A DNA stretch of 16,519 nt from an uncultured Collinsella sp. Its GTDB lineage: Bacteria; Actinomycetota; Coriobacteriia; Coriobacteriales; Coriobacteriaceae. A model generated the notes under the pieces. That model ran no database searches. It saw only the letters and a list, made by a program, of their open reading frames with translations, and was not told where the DNA came from. This document shows positions 1 through 7,523 of this stretch, piece after piece (the first letter of the stretch is position 1; every line of letters begins with the position of its first letter). Both the position numbers and the translations under genes were made by a program. The stretch is from the NCBI GenBank assembly GCA_959020035.1, contig CAUEQX010000024.1, positions 1 through 16,519 on the forward strand, given 5' to 3'.

Positions 1-843
1 CGCAAGGTCGAGCGCGTGGAAGACGCGGCAAAGGCCTTTATTGAAGCACGCGCCGAGGGCGAGGCCGTTTTTGGCGACGGCGAGTGCTACATGGAGAAGT
101 TCGTCGCGCCGGCGCACCATGTCGAGGTGCAGATTATGGCCGATAAGCAGGGCCATGTGTTTTCGCTCGGCGAGCGCGAGTGCTCGGTGCAGCGCCGCAA
201 CCAAAAGCTAATCGAGGAGAGCCCTGCGCCGTGCCTCGACGGACACGACGACATTCGTGCTCGCATGCACAAGGCGGCACGCGACCTGGCTCGTGCCGTC
301 GGCTACGAGGGAGCCGGCACCATCGAGTTTTTGTACTCGGACGACGGCAATTTCTACTTTATGGAAATGAACACGCGCCTGCAGGTTGAGCATCCGGTCA
401 CGGAGTTTGTGACCGATACCGACTTGGTCAAGTGGCAGCTGCGCGTGGCAGCCGGCCAGTCCCTGCCCTTTGAGCAGGAGGACGTACCGGTCCGTAACCA
501 CGCCATGGAGTGCCGCATCAATGCCGAAACGCCGGACTTTCTGCCGTCATGCGGAACGGTCACCGCGTTGCGTGTGCCGGGTGGTCCGCGCGTGCGCTGG
601 GATTCGGCCATGTTTACCGGTGCGAACGTTCCGCCGTACTACGACTCCATGCTCGGCAAGCTTATCGTGTGTGCGCCCACGCGCGACGGCGCCATTCGCA
701 AGATGCGCTCGGCTTTGGGCGAGCTCGTGATTGAGGGCGTGAGCGAAAACAGCGAGCTTCAGCTCGACGTGCTTGCAAACGATGAGTTCTTGTCGGGCAT
801 GTACCACACCGATCTGATGGGGCATCTCTATGCTGATGAATAG
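1..843 (+). CDS. accC: Biotin carboxylase subunit of acetyl-CoA carboxylase (3' part, cut by left window edge)
   Basis: Catalyses ATP-dependent carboxylation of the biotin on the carrier protein AccB, the first half-reaction of malonyl-CoA synthesis for fatty acids. The frame is open from base 1, so the gene begins outside the window; 280 codons are visible, roughly the C-terminal 60% of the usual ~450. Visible family signatures are ECSVQRRNQKLIEESPAP, the catalytic core MEMNTRLQVEHPVTE (conserved Glu, Arg and the E-H-P turn), NHAMECRINAE and VPPYYDSMLGKLI. It covers the end of the ATP-grasp domain and the whole C-terminal biotin carboxylase domain. The stop overlaps the accDA start by 14 nt, implying translational coupling. 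A GTG at 16 could be mistaken for a start but lies inside the conserved domain. AccB is presumably upstream. Confidence 0.96.
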   Translation, partial: RKVERVEDAAKAFIEARAEGEAVFGDGECYMEKFVAPAHHVEVQIMADKQGHVFSLGERECSVQRRNQKLIEESPAPCLDGHDDIRARMHKAARDLARAVGYEGAGTIEFLYSDDGNFYFMEMNTRLQVEHPVTEFVTDTDLVKWQLRVAAGQSLPFEQEDVPVRNHAMECRINAETPDFLPSCGTVTALRVPGGPRVRWDSAMFTGANVPPYYDSMLGKLIVCAPTRDGAIRKMRSALGELVIEGVSENSELQLDVLANDEFLSGMYHTDLMGHLYADE

Positions 844-2554
844 AAAAGCGAAGACGGTCAACGTCCTCGAGGGACCGATGACCGAGTCGTGCGCCGAGTT
901 TCCCGCGCGCCACGTGTTTATCAAGTGCCCGGAGTGCCGCCGCGTGATCGATGAGGCGCGCCTGCACGACAACCTCGAGGTCTGCCCTCGTTGCGGCAAA
1001 CACTTTCGCGTGAGCGGGCGCGACCGCATGCGCATGACGATTGACGAGGGCACGTTTGAGGAATGGGATGCCAGTCTGGCGCCGGAGGACTTCCTTTCGT
1101 TTCCCGGCTATGCCGACAAGCTCAAGAGCGTGAGCGAACGTTCGGGCGAGCGCGATGCCGTTGTGTGCGGCAAGGGCAAAATCTGCGGTTGCGATACGGC
1201 GCTCTTCTTTATGGACGCCAACTTTATGATGGGCTCGATGGGTTCCGTGGTGGGCGAGAAGATCTGTCGCACATTTGAGCGAGCGACCGAGCTTGGATTG
1301 CCAGTTGTCGGCTTTACCGTTTCGGGCGGTGCGCGCATGCAAGAGGGCGTGACATCGCTTATGCAGATGGCCAAGATTTCTGCGGCGGTTAGGCGCCACA
1401 GTGAGGCGGGCGGCCTGTATATCACGGTGCTCACCGATCCCACGACCGGAGGCGTAACCGCGAGTTTTGCCATGGAGGGCGACATTATCCTGGCCGAGCC
1501 CGATGCCCTGACGGCGTTTGCCGGTCCGCGCGTGATCGAGCAGAACATGCACAAGCGCCTGCCCAAAGGATTCCAGCGCTCCGAGTTTTTGCTGGAGCAT
1601 GGCTTTTGCGATGCCGTTGTTCCGCGTGGCGAGATTGCGCTCACGGTAGGCGAGCTGCTGGCACTGCACGAAGGGCACGCACCCGGCCTGGGGGCACCGC
1701 ATGAAATCGTGCATACGGGTCGCCGCGGCAAAAAGCTGGGACACTTGTTCAAGCGCTCGACGGCACCAAAAACCGCGCTCGAGATTGTCAAGCAGACCCG
1801 CTCGGCAGATCGAGCCACGGCGGGTGAGATGATCTCGCTGGGCCTCGACGGATTTGTGGAGTTGCACGGCGACCGTTACTTTGGCGACGACGCCGCTGTG
1901 GTGGCTGGCATTGGCTGGAAAGACGGACGCCCCGTAACGGTCATCGCCATCGAGCGCGGCACCACGACCAAAGAGCGTATGCGCCGCAACTTTGGCATGG
2001 CGCATCCCGAGGGCTATCGCAAAGCGCGTCGCCTTATGCGCCAGGCCGAAAAGTTTGGTCGACCGGTTCTGTGCCTGGTCGATACTTCGGGTGCGTTTTG
2101 CGGCATCGGTGCCGAGGAGCGCGGCCAGGGCGAGGCGATTGCCCAGAATCTCATGGAGATGAGCGGCCTTAAGACACCGATTGTTTCCGTTGTTACGGGC
2201 GAGGGCGGATCCGGTGGCGCACTGGCGCTGTCCGTGGCTGATCGCATTTTTATGCTTTCGAGCTCGGCCTATTCGGTCGTGAGCCCCGAGGCCTGTGCGT
2301 CGATCCTGTGGAAGGATACCGAGCGCGCGAATGAGGCCGCCGAGGCGCTTAAGCTCACGGCCCCCGATCTGTTGGCGCTCGGCATCATCGACGGCATTGT
2401 TGACGATAGGGGCCTGTCGCATGAGGAGATCGCCGGTGCCGTCATGTCCTCGGCATTTGATGCCTTCGATACGCTTGGGCAGCTCGACGACGCGACCCTC
2501 ACAAACCTCCGCTACGAAAAGTACCGCGCAATCGGTCAGTACCGCACGATGTGA
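830..2554 (+). CDS. accDA: Acetyl-CoA carboxylase carboxyltransferase, fused beta and alpha subunits
   Basis: Transfers the carboxyl group from carboxybiotin to acetyl-CoA, giving malonyl-CoA. The protein is 574 aa. Residues ~30-285 are the AccD (beta) half: a four-cysteine zinc finger (C33, C36, C52, C55), FMDANFMMGSMGSVVGEK, and the oxyanion-hole SGGARMQEG (165-173). Residues ~315-574 are the AccA (alpha) half: LELHGDRY-like VELHGDRYFGDD, RRNFGMAHPEGYRKA, GAEERGQGEAIAQNL, GEGGSGGAL (457-465) and SPEACASILWK. In E. coli these are two separate genes; here a short linker (~285-315) joins them in one frame with no internal stop. The ATG at 830 follows GGGG at 819-822 with a 7-nt gap; a second ATG at 836 is possible. 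It overlaps accC and is followed 16 nt later by a permease gene. Confidence 0.96.
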   Translation: MLMNRKAKTVNVLEGPMTESCAEFPARHVFIKCPECRRVIDEARLHDNLEVCPRCGKHFRVSGRDRMRMTIDEGTFEEWDASLAPEDFLSFPGYADKLKSVSERSGERDAVVCGKGKICGCDTALFFMDANFMMGSMGSVVGEKICRTFERATELGLPVVGFTVSGGARMQEGVTSLMQMAKISAAVRRHSEAGGLYITVLTDPTTGGVTASFAMEGDIILAEPDALTAFAGPRVIEQNMHKRLPKGFQRSEFLLEHGFCDAVVPRGEIALTVGELLALHEGHAPGLGAPHEIVHTGRRGKKLGHLFKRSTAPKTALEIVKQTRSADRATAGEMISLGLDGFVELHGDRYFGDDAAVVAGIGWKDGRPVTVIAIERGTTTKERMRRNFGMAHPEGYRKARRLMRQAEKFGRPVLCLVDTSGAFCGIGAEERGQGEAIAQNLMEMSGLKTPIVSVVTGEGGSGGALALSVADRIFMLSSSAYSVVSPEACASILWKDTERANEAAEALKLTAPDLLALGIIDGIVDDRGLSHEEIAGAVMSSAFDAFDTLGQLDDATLTNLRYEKYRAIGQYRTM

Positions 2555-2570
2555 CAAAGGGACAGCCCGC

Positions 2571-3809
2571 ATGTCATATTGGGAAAGGCGTTCCATGCTA
2601 CAAGTTTCTAACACCTCGTTTACAACGTCGGTTTCATCAAACGCCATGGCCGTGGTGGACTATCTGTCCAAAAGCATGATGTCGGCGCTGCCGTTTATTG
2701 TCTGCGCGGCGTTGTTCCGCACCGTCGCTGTCATTATGGGCGAAGGCATGCTGGGCCTGTGGTCTGCTGATTCCGATATCTATCGCCTGTTCTACAGTTG
2801 GCTCTATAACGCCGGCTACTACTTTTTGCCCATTTATCTTGGTTGGGCGGCCGCCCGCCAGCTCGGTTGCTCGGAGCAGCTGGGCATGATGCTGGGCGGC
2901 GTATTGATTGCGCCCGATCTGCTTAAGCTCGTCGATGCCGCATCGACGACGGGGGCATCGATGACTTCCGTGTATGGTCTGCTTCCCGCGCCGGTCAACG
3001 ATTACACGACGACTGTTATTCCGGTTCTCATCTCGGTGCCCGTGCTATGGCGAGTGGAGTGTTTCTTTAAGCGCGTTATCCCTAAGGCCGTGGCGTTTTC
3101 GTTTGTTCCGTTTACAACCATGCTTGTCATGGTTCCGGTTTCGCTGTGTATCACGGCGCCGGCGGGCAGCTATCTGGGCATGCTGTTGGGCCAGCTTATG
3201 TTTATGCTTGGCAATTCCGGTGGCATCGTGTCGCTGCTCACGCTCATGGGGCTTGCCGCGGGTTGGGAGTTTCTTAAGATTGCAGGCGTCAGCAACGTTG
3301 TCCTATCGCTTGCCTATGCTCAGTTTATGAGTGTGGGAACGGATTCGTGCATCCTGATCGCCGCGACGATGGCGACGTTCGCCGTTTGGGGCATGCCCTT
3401 TGGCGCGTCGCTCCGCGTTGCGGATAAGGACGAGAAGGCACTCATGCTGGGCTATTCAATCTCGGGTATTCTTGGCGGCGTAAGCGAGCCGGCGCTGTAC
3501 GGTTGCGGCTTTAAATATGGCAGGTGCCTGACGTGCATGGCCATTGGCGGCGCCGTCGGAGGCCTTGTTGCGGCCGTGGGCCACGTTACGGCCTATACCA
3601 TCGGCATGACGAATGTCCTTATGGTCATTGGCTTTGCCACGGGCGGCATCTCGAACCTGCTGTGGTGCTGCGTTGCCGGCGGTGTGGCATTTGCGGTGTC
3701 TGCGGCGCTGAGCTACTGCTTTGGCGTGGTGCCGGCGCAGGGACAGACGACGGGGGACGGAGCCGATTCACCCGAAACCTCGAAGAGCGTGGCCGAAGCA
3801 AGCGCGTAA
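2571..3809 (+). CDS. Orphan PTS EIIC-like sugar permease (glucose/beta-glucoside superfamily)
   Basis: A polytopic inner-membrane protein of about 412 aa with roughly 8-10 hydrophobic segments and the motif GGVSEPALYG (about residues 302-311), matching the GxxEPALYG signature of the EIIC domain of glucose, sucrose and beta-glucoside phosphotransferase permeases. No EIIB domain (phosphocysteine) and no EIIA domain (phosphohistidine) is present in the protein or beside it, so phosphoryl transfer would need partners encoded elsewhere, or the protein is a non-PTS transporter. The C-terminal ~30 residues are hydrophilic and rich in G, T, S, E and A. Start is uncertain: ATG 2571 has AAAGGGA 8 nt upstream, while ATG 2595 (404 aa) has GGGAAAGG 6 nt upstream. 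Substrate cannot be told. It ends in a strong terminator. Confidence 0.82.
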   Translation: MSYWERRSMLQVSNTSFTTSVSSNAMAVVDYLSKSMMSALPFIVCAALFRTVAVIMGEGMLGLWSADSDIYRLFYSWLYNAGYYFLPIYLGWAAARQLGCSEQLGMMLGGVLIAPDLLKLVDAASTTGASMTSVYGLLPAPVNDYTTTVIPVLISVPVLWRVECFFKRVIPKAVAFSFVPFTTMLVMVPVSLCITAPAGSYLGMLLGQLMFMLGNSGGIVSLLTLMGLAAGWEFLKIAGVSNVVLSLAYAQFMSVGTDSCILIAATMATFAVWGMPFGASLRVADKDEKALMLGYSISGILGGVSEPALYGCGFKYGRCLTCMAIGGAVGGLVAAVGHVTAYTIGMTNVLMVIGFATGGISNLLWCCVAGGVAFAVSAALSYCFGVVPAQGQTTGDGADSPETSKSVAEASA

Positions 3810-3847
3810 ACCTGTGCGACACAAGGACGATTCCTTTGCCATATTCC

Positions 3848-3881
3848 AAGGCCGTGGCCCGTGTGGGTTGCGGCCTTTTTT
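3848..3881 (+). terminator. Intrinsic terminator after the EIIC-like gene
   Basis: Bases 3848-3860 pair with 3865-3877 in an unbroken 13-bp stem (a few G-T wobbles) around the loop GTGT. The T-run 3876-3881 supplies the last stem bases and continues beyond them. It lies 39 nt after the stop of the permease gene and before the separate cation exporter gene. Confidence 0.9.
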
Positions 3882-3960
3882 GTATCTGGGGGACAAAGTG
3901 GCTACACTACAATCCGTTTGAGCAATAGATATATAGGTAGTACCGTGGGGGCGGATGTAG

Positions 3961-5115
3961 ATGGTCGAGTGGATTGTTAAGCGTGCGCAGGGCGACCGTG
4001 CGCGTGTGGGCACGTTAGCTGGCGTGGTGTGTATTCTCGCCAATGTGGCACTATGCGCTGCGAAGGGCGTAATTGGCGTGCTGTCGGGATCGGTTTCGAT
4101 TGTGGCGGATGCCATGAACAACCTGTCCGATGCCAGCTCGAATATCGTGAGCGTGCTGGGCTTTAAGCTGGCGAGCAAGCCCGCCGACCCCGAGCATCCA
4201 TACGGCCATGGTCGCTACGAGTACCTCTCGGGTCTTGTCGTGGCGGCGCTCGTGCTTCTCATTGGCCTTGAACTGGTGAAGTCCTCGTTTGAGCGTATCA
4301 TCCACCCCGAACCTGTCGAGTTCTCGCTTGCCCTGGTGGCAGTCCTGGCGCTTTCGATGGTTGTTAAGCTGTGGATGACGGCGCTCAACCAAAAGCTCGG
4401 CGACCGTATCGAGTCCGAGACACTGCATGCGACTGCCCAGGATTCCAAGAACGATGTTCTTGCCACAGGCGCCGTGCTGGCATGTGCAATTGTTTCGCAG
4501 GTGACGCACATCAATCTTGACGCATGGGTTGGCCTTGCCGTTGGCGCCTATATTGGCTGGAGCGGCTTTGAACTTATTCAAGATACGGTGAGCCCGCTTT
4601 TGGGTCAGTCGCCCGATCCTAAGCTGGTCAAGCACATTCGAGACAAGATCATGAGCTATCCCGGCGTTTTGGGCGTTCACGATTTGATGGTTCACGACTA
4701 CGGCCCGGGCAGGAAGTTCGCAAGCGCGCATGCCGAGATGGCGGCCGAGGTCAGTCCGCTGGAAAGTCACGACACGCTCGATAACATTGAGCAGTCGTTT
4801 AGGGACGAGGACGGCATGATCGTCACGCTCCATTACGATCCCATCGTGACCGACGATCCAAAGGTGGCGAGCATGCGCCTGCGTATCAACGCAATGGCTC
4901 AGGAGATCGATAACCGCCTCTCGATTCACGACCTTCGCTGCGTGCCGGGTCCCACGCACACCAACGTGATCTTTGACTGCGTGCGTCCCTCGGATCTGCA
5001 GATGAGTGCCGAAGACGTAAAGCACGCGCTGGCACAACGGGTCGAATCGGAATATCCCAAGTCGATTGCCAAGATTACGATCGACGAAGACTACGTAGGA
5101 CATACCCACGAGTAG
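3961..5115 (+). CDS. Cation diffusion facilitator, manganese-type metal site (MntE-like)
   Basis: A proton-coupled divalent metal exporter of the CDF family, 384 aa, in the cytoplasmic membrane. About six membrane segments lie in residues ~18-210. The transport site is visible as DAMNNLSD (N53, D57) in TM2 and DSKND (D161, D165) in TM5, so the quartet is Asn-Asp-Asp-Asp. Zinc/iron CDFs usually have His or Asp at these places, whereas the N-D-D-D set is what is described for streptococcal MntE, so manganese is the likely substrate (inference). HPYGHGRYEYL (79-89) is the conserved loop after TM2. The cytoplasmic tail is longer than usual: VHDL (239-242) begins one dimerisation-type domain and a related IHDL segment begins a second. 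ATG 3961 follows a GGGGG run at 3947-3951. No yybP-ykoY manganese riboswitch was recognised upstream. Confidence 0.9.
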   Translation: MVEWIVKRAQGDRARVGTLAGVVCILANVALCAAKGVIGVLSGSVSIVADAMNNLSDASSNIVSVLGFKLASKPADPEHPYGHGRYEYLSGLVVAALVLLIGLELVKSSFERIIHPEPVEFSLALVAVLALSMVVKLWMTALNQKLGDRIESETLHATAQDSKNDVLATGAVLACAIVSQVTHINLDAWVGLAVGAYIGWSGFELIQDTVSPLLGQSPDPKLVKHIRDKIMSYPGVLGVHDLMVHDYGPGRKFASAHAEMAAEVSPLESHDTLDNIEQSFRDEDGMIVTLHYDPIVTDDPKVASMRLRINAMAQEIDNRLSIHDLRCVPGPTHTNVIFDCVRPSDLQMSAEDVKHALAQRVESEYPKSIAKITIDEDYVGHTHE

Positions 5116-5154
5116 GGCTGTGCCGGCAAAGCAGGTTATGCAGAAGGGGAGAGC

Positions 5155-5781
5155 ATGAAGAAACTGTATCTACTCCGCCACGGTCAGACGGAGTTCAACG
5201 TCAAAAAGCTGGTCCAGGGCCGCTGCGATTCACCGCTGACCGACCTGGGCCGCAAACAAGCGGGAATGGCAGCCGCATGGCTCAAGGCCCACGGCGTCGT
5301 CCCCGACAAAGTTGTCTCATCACCCTTAGGCCGAGCTATGGACACGGCAAGTCTCGTCGCATGCGAGCTCCTCGGCCCGGACGCAGCAGTCGAGCCCTGT
5401 GAAGGCATTATCGAGCGCAGCTACGGCACCTTCGAAGAAGGCCCCCACGACGCCCTGCCCACCGACGTTTGGGATCCGGGCGAGGACCTGGTCCCCTTCG
5501 GAGGAGAAGGAAGCCGCGCGCTGCAAGAGCGCATGGTAGACACCCTCACCAATCTCATGGGCGCCGAGGGCATAGAAACCCTCCTAGCAGTAAGCCACGG
5601 CAGCGCCAGCCGCCAATTCATTAGAGCCGCCGCCCCAGAGGGCTTCGAGCTCCCAACAAAACTCCCCAACTGCGCCATCATGATCTTCGATTTCGATGAG
5701 GCAAAGCCACAAGCAGAAGGCGAACCTCATCAATGTAAGTTCACCCTCCAGCAAATAGTGGACCCCCAACAAAGTAATTAG
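5155..5781 (+). CDS. Histidine phosphatase superfamily protein (phosphoglycerate mutase-like)
   Basis: A 208-aa cytoplasmic enzyme of the branch-1 histidine phosphatase family. LLRHGQTEFN carries the phospho-accepting R8-H9-G10; R60 in SSPLGRAMDTA, E87 in IIERSYGTFE and H148 in VSHGS complete the usual phosphate pocket. Length fits small phosphatases of the GpmB/CobC type rather than glycolytic dPGM (~250 aa). The substrate cannot be inferred. The start has AGGGGAGAGC immediately upstream. It lies 39 nt after the cation exporter with no terminator between, so the two may be co-transcribed. Codon choice in the second half (more GAA, CCA, CTA, AGC) differs from neighbouring genes, a weak hint of different origin. 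Downstream lies the large inverted repeat. Confidence 0.9.
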   Translation: MKKLYLLRHGQTEFNVKKLVQGRCDSPLTDLGRKQAGMAAAWLKAHGVVPDKVVSSPLGRAMDTASLVACELLGPDAAVEPCEGIIERSYGTFEEGPHDALPTDVWDPGEDLVPFGGEGSRALQERMVDTLTNLMGAEGIETLLAVSHGSASRQFIRAAAPEGFELPTKLPNCAIMIFDFDEAKPQAEGEPHQCKFTLQQIVDPQQSN

Positions 5782-5816
5782 CTGAGCGAGCAGAGTTAAG
5801 CAGACATCAACGTATC

Positions 5817-5971
5817 GTCTCCCGAGCTTGGCAGAGGGGCGGCGAAATATATTAAGTTTGTCGCGAGTTCCGCACGCAAAGGAAAGCACTTAATGTGCTT
5901 TCCGTCTTGCGCAGGACTGTAGAGCAGCAAACTTAATATATTTCGCCGCCCCTCTGCCAAGCTCGGGAGAC
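5817..5971. repeat. Perfect 44-bp inverted repeat with nested hairpin (MITE-like or giant foldback)
   Basis: Bases 5817-5860 are the exact reverse complement of 5928-5971, 44 of 44 by direct reading. The 67-nt spacer holds another hairpin: GGAAAGCAC (5881-5889), loop TTAAT, GTGCTTTCC (5895-5903), flanked by CGCAA (5875-5879) and TTGCG (5907-5911). The whole 155 bp can therefore fold as one long hairpin. It has no convincing coding frame and no obvious target-site duplication. It lies between the phosphatase gene and the ribosomal leader. It could be a miniature inverted-repeat element, an unusual terminator or an assembly foldback; the sequence alone cannot decide. Confidence 0.9.
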
Positions 5972-6019
5972 TCCACGCACTTTACCTGCGTAAACAATGT
6001 GAGTGAAATATGAATCTCG

Positions 6020-6045
6020 ATGGATACGCCCGCAGCCGTGTATAC
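6020..6045 (+). promoter_or_regulatory. 26-bp shared element, copy 1, upstream of rplC
   Basis: Matches 7885-7910 upstream of rplB at 23 of 26 positions; the mismatches are the 6th, 14th and 16th bases. The core reads ACGCCCG...CCGTGTATAC. Its end, TATACT at 6041-6046, resembles a -10 box, although no good -35 is seen at the right distance. An alternative reading is a small hairpin: ATACG and CGTGT enclose an 8-nt loop CCCGCAGC. A third reading is the start of a short leader frame. Confidence 0.6.
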
Positions 6046-6100
6046 TAAACAGCTGTGTGAAACCAGGGGAGTATTCTGGCTGGACAAAATGCCTGCTTAA
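6020..6100 (+). other. Possible 26-codon leader frame before rplC
   Basis: An ATG at 6020 opens 26 codons beginning MDTPAAVYT and ending at TAA 6098-6100, 129 nt before rplC. The frame upstream of rplB starts almost identically (MDTPGTVYT) and is also 26 codons long. There is no good ribosome binding site upstream, so translation is doubtful; the similarity could reflect a DNA or RNA element rather than a peptide. Confidence 0.25.
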
Positions 6101-6209
6101 TAGGGTTGTCAGGTAGTCCGGACGCTATACAAGGCTGGGGAGCACGTCGTGTAAGTAGTGGTCCTCTAGGGGCGTACGCTCGGTGGTGTACGCATTGTCC
6201 CAAGACCAC
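6082..6209 (+). ncRNA. Structured 5' leader of the ribosomal protein cluster
   Basis: Several nested pairings are readable. GGAC 6082-6085 pairs with GTCC 6116-6119, enclosing CCTG 6092-6095 with CAGG 6110-6113. GTGGTC 6158-6163 pairs with GACCAC 6204-6209, enclosing GGG 6169-6171 with CCC 6199-6201 and GCGTAC 6172-6177 with GTACGC 6188-6193. The last stem ends 20 nt before the rplC start, where a repressor ribosomal protein could act. Leaders of S10-type operons are bound by L4 in E. coli; whether that applies here is unknown. Confidence 0.5.
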
Positions 6210-6229
6210 GCGAGAGTTGGGATCATATC

Positions 6230-6850
6230 TTGATCAGCATGATTCTCGGCCGCAAGATTGGCATGACCCAGGTTTGGGACGAGGACGACAACGTCGTTCC
6301 CGTCACGGTCATCCAGGCTGGCCCCTGCGCTGTCTCGCAGGTTAAAACTCAGGCAACCGACGGCTATGACGCCGTCCAGATCGGTTTCGGCGACATCAAG
6401 GCCAAGAACGTGAACAAGCCCATGGCTGGTCACTTCGCCAAGGCTGGCGTCGAGCCTGTCCGCTTCCTTCGTGAGGTCCGCGTCGAGAACGGCGAGGAGC
6501 ACAAGGTCGGCGAGGTCGTCACCGTCGCTGATTTCGCTGATGTCGAGAAGGTCGACGTCATCGGTACCTCCAAGGGTAAGGGCTTCCAGGGTCGCATCAA
6601 GCGCTGGGGTCAGCGCCGCGGTCCTATGACGCATGGTTCTCACTTCCAGCGTCACCCCGGTTCTATCGGTCAGTGCGCCTATCCTGCGCGCGTCCTCAAG
6701 GGCGTCAAGATGGCCGGTCACATGGGTAACGAGCGCGTTACCGTCAAGAACCTTTCCGTTGTCCGCATCGATGCCGAGCAGAACCTCATCTTGGTCAAGG
6801 GCGCTGTCCCGGGTGCCAAGAATGGTCTCGTCGCCATCCGTATGGCCTAA
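6230..6850 (+). CDS. rplC: 50S ribosomal protein L3
   Basis: Early-assembly 23S rRNA-binding protein whose loop reaches toward the peptidyl transferase centre. Family signatures are ILGRKIGMTQVWDEDDN at the N-terminus, the tip-loop region GQRRGPMTHGSHFQRHPGSIG, and MAGHMGNERVTVKNL. The length of 206 aa is normal. The start is chosen as TTG 6230, giving M-I-S-M-I-L-G, because GGGA (6219-6222) sits 7 nt upstream. ATG 6239 is an alternative that shortens the protein by three residues but has no ribosome binding site at the right distance. This is the first gene of the cluster here; rpsJ, which normally precedes it, is absent. rplD follows after 46 nt. Confidence 0.97.
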   Translation: MISMILGRKIGMTQVWDEDDNVVPVTVIQAGPCAVSQVKTQATDGYDAVQIGFGDIKAKNVNKPMAGHFAKAGVEPVRFLREVRVENGEEHKVGEVVTVADFADVEKVDVIGTSKGKGFQGRIKRWGQRRGPMTHGSHFQRHPGSIGQCAYPARVLKGVKMAGHMGNERVTVKNLSVVRIDAEQNLILVKGAVPGAKNGLVAIRMA

Positions 6851-6896
6851 GGGCCCAGCCCATTTAGCCCAGCGTCATACCAAGGAGAACACTTAA

Positions 6897-7523
6897 ATGG
6901 CAAAGTTTGAAGTAAAGAACAGCGAGGGCAAGAAGGTCGCCGAGGCCGAGCTCGCCGCTGAGGTGTACGGCATCGAGCCGAACATCCACGTTATGCACCA
7001 CATCGTCAAGTGCCAGATGGCCTCTTGGCGTCAGGGCACCCAGTCTGCTAAGGGTCGCTCTGAGGTTTCCGGTGGCGGCAAGAAGCCTTGGCGTCAGAAG
7101 GGCACCGGCCGTGCCCGCCAGGGTTCCATCCGTGCTGCCCAGTGGCGTCACGGTGGCGTTGTCTTCGCCCCCAAGCCCCGTTCCTACGCTAAGCGTATGA
7201 ACAACAAGGAGGTCAAGCTGGCTATGCGCTCCGCGCTGTCCGCCAAGCTGGCCGATGGCGAGCTCGTGCTCGTCGACGACTACGGCTTCGAGAAGCCTTC
7301 CACCAAGGCTGCCGTCGCCATGCTCAAGGCTCTCGGTCTTGAGGGCAAGCGTCTGACCATCATCGTTCGCGATGAGGACGTCAACGCCTACCTGTCGTTC
7401 CGCAACATTCCCAAGACGTTCATCATCACCGCTGACGAGGCCAACACCTACGATCTCGTTAACAACAACGCTGTGCTGATGCCCGCCGACATCGCCGCTC
7501 ACTTCGGGGAGGTGCTTGCATAA
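6897..7523 (+). CDS. rplD: 50S ribosomal protein L4
   Basis: 23S rRNA-binding protein whose extended loop lines the peptide exit tunnel and which in E. coli also represses the S10 operon. The loop signature is intact: GGGKKPWRQKGTGRARQGS followed by RAAQWRHGGVVFAPKPRSY. The length of 208 aa is usual. AAGGAGAAC lies just upstream of ATG 6897. The stop TAA directly abuts the rplW ATG with no spacer, so the two are translationally coupled. If autogenous control by L4 exists in this organism, the structured leader before rplC is the natural target (inference). Confidence 0.98.
   Translation: MAKFEVKNSEGKKVAEAELAAEVYGIEPNIHVMHHIVKCQMASWRQGTQSAKGRSEVSGGGKKPWRQKGTGRARQGSIRAAQWRHGGVVFAPKPRSYAKRMNNKEVKLAMRSALSAKLADGELVLVDDYGFEKPSTKAAVAMLKALGLEGKRLTIIVRDEDVNAYLSFRNIPKTFIITADEANTYDLVNNNAVLMPADIAAHFGEVLA

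Noticed and set aside
662..2647. 661-codon open frame on the minus strand across accC-accDA
   Set aside because: It is antisense to two clearly conserved genes, shows no recognisable domain, and long antisense frames are expected in GC-rich codon-biased DNA.
3903..3913. Promoter -10 box (TACAAT) before the CDF gene
   Set aside because: The hexamer is fair, but no -35 match lies 16-18 bp upstream, so it was not listed.
3882..3960. Manganese riboswitch (yybP-ykoY type) before the CDF gene
   Set aside because: Expected for an Mn exporter, but the conserved junction sequences are not seen and the gap is short.
5817..5971. Insertion sequence
   Set aside because: No transposase frame, no visible target duplication and a total of only 155 bp; kept only as a repeat of unknown type.
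5890..6087. 65-codon minus-strand frame running through the right arm of the inverted repeat
   Set aside because: It is composed largely of the repeat arm, has no ribosome binding site and resembles no family.
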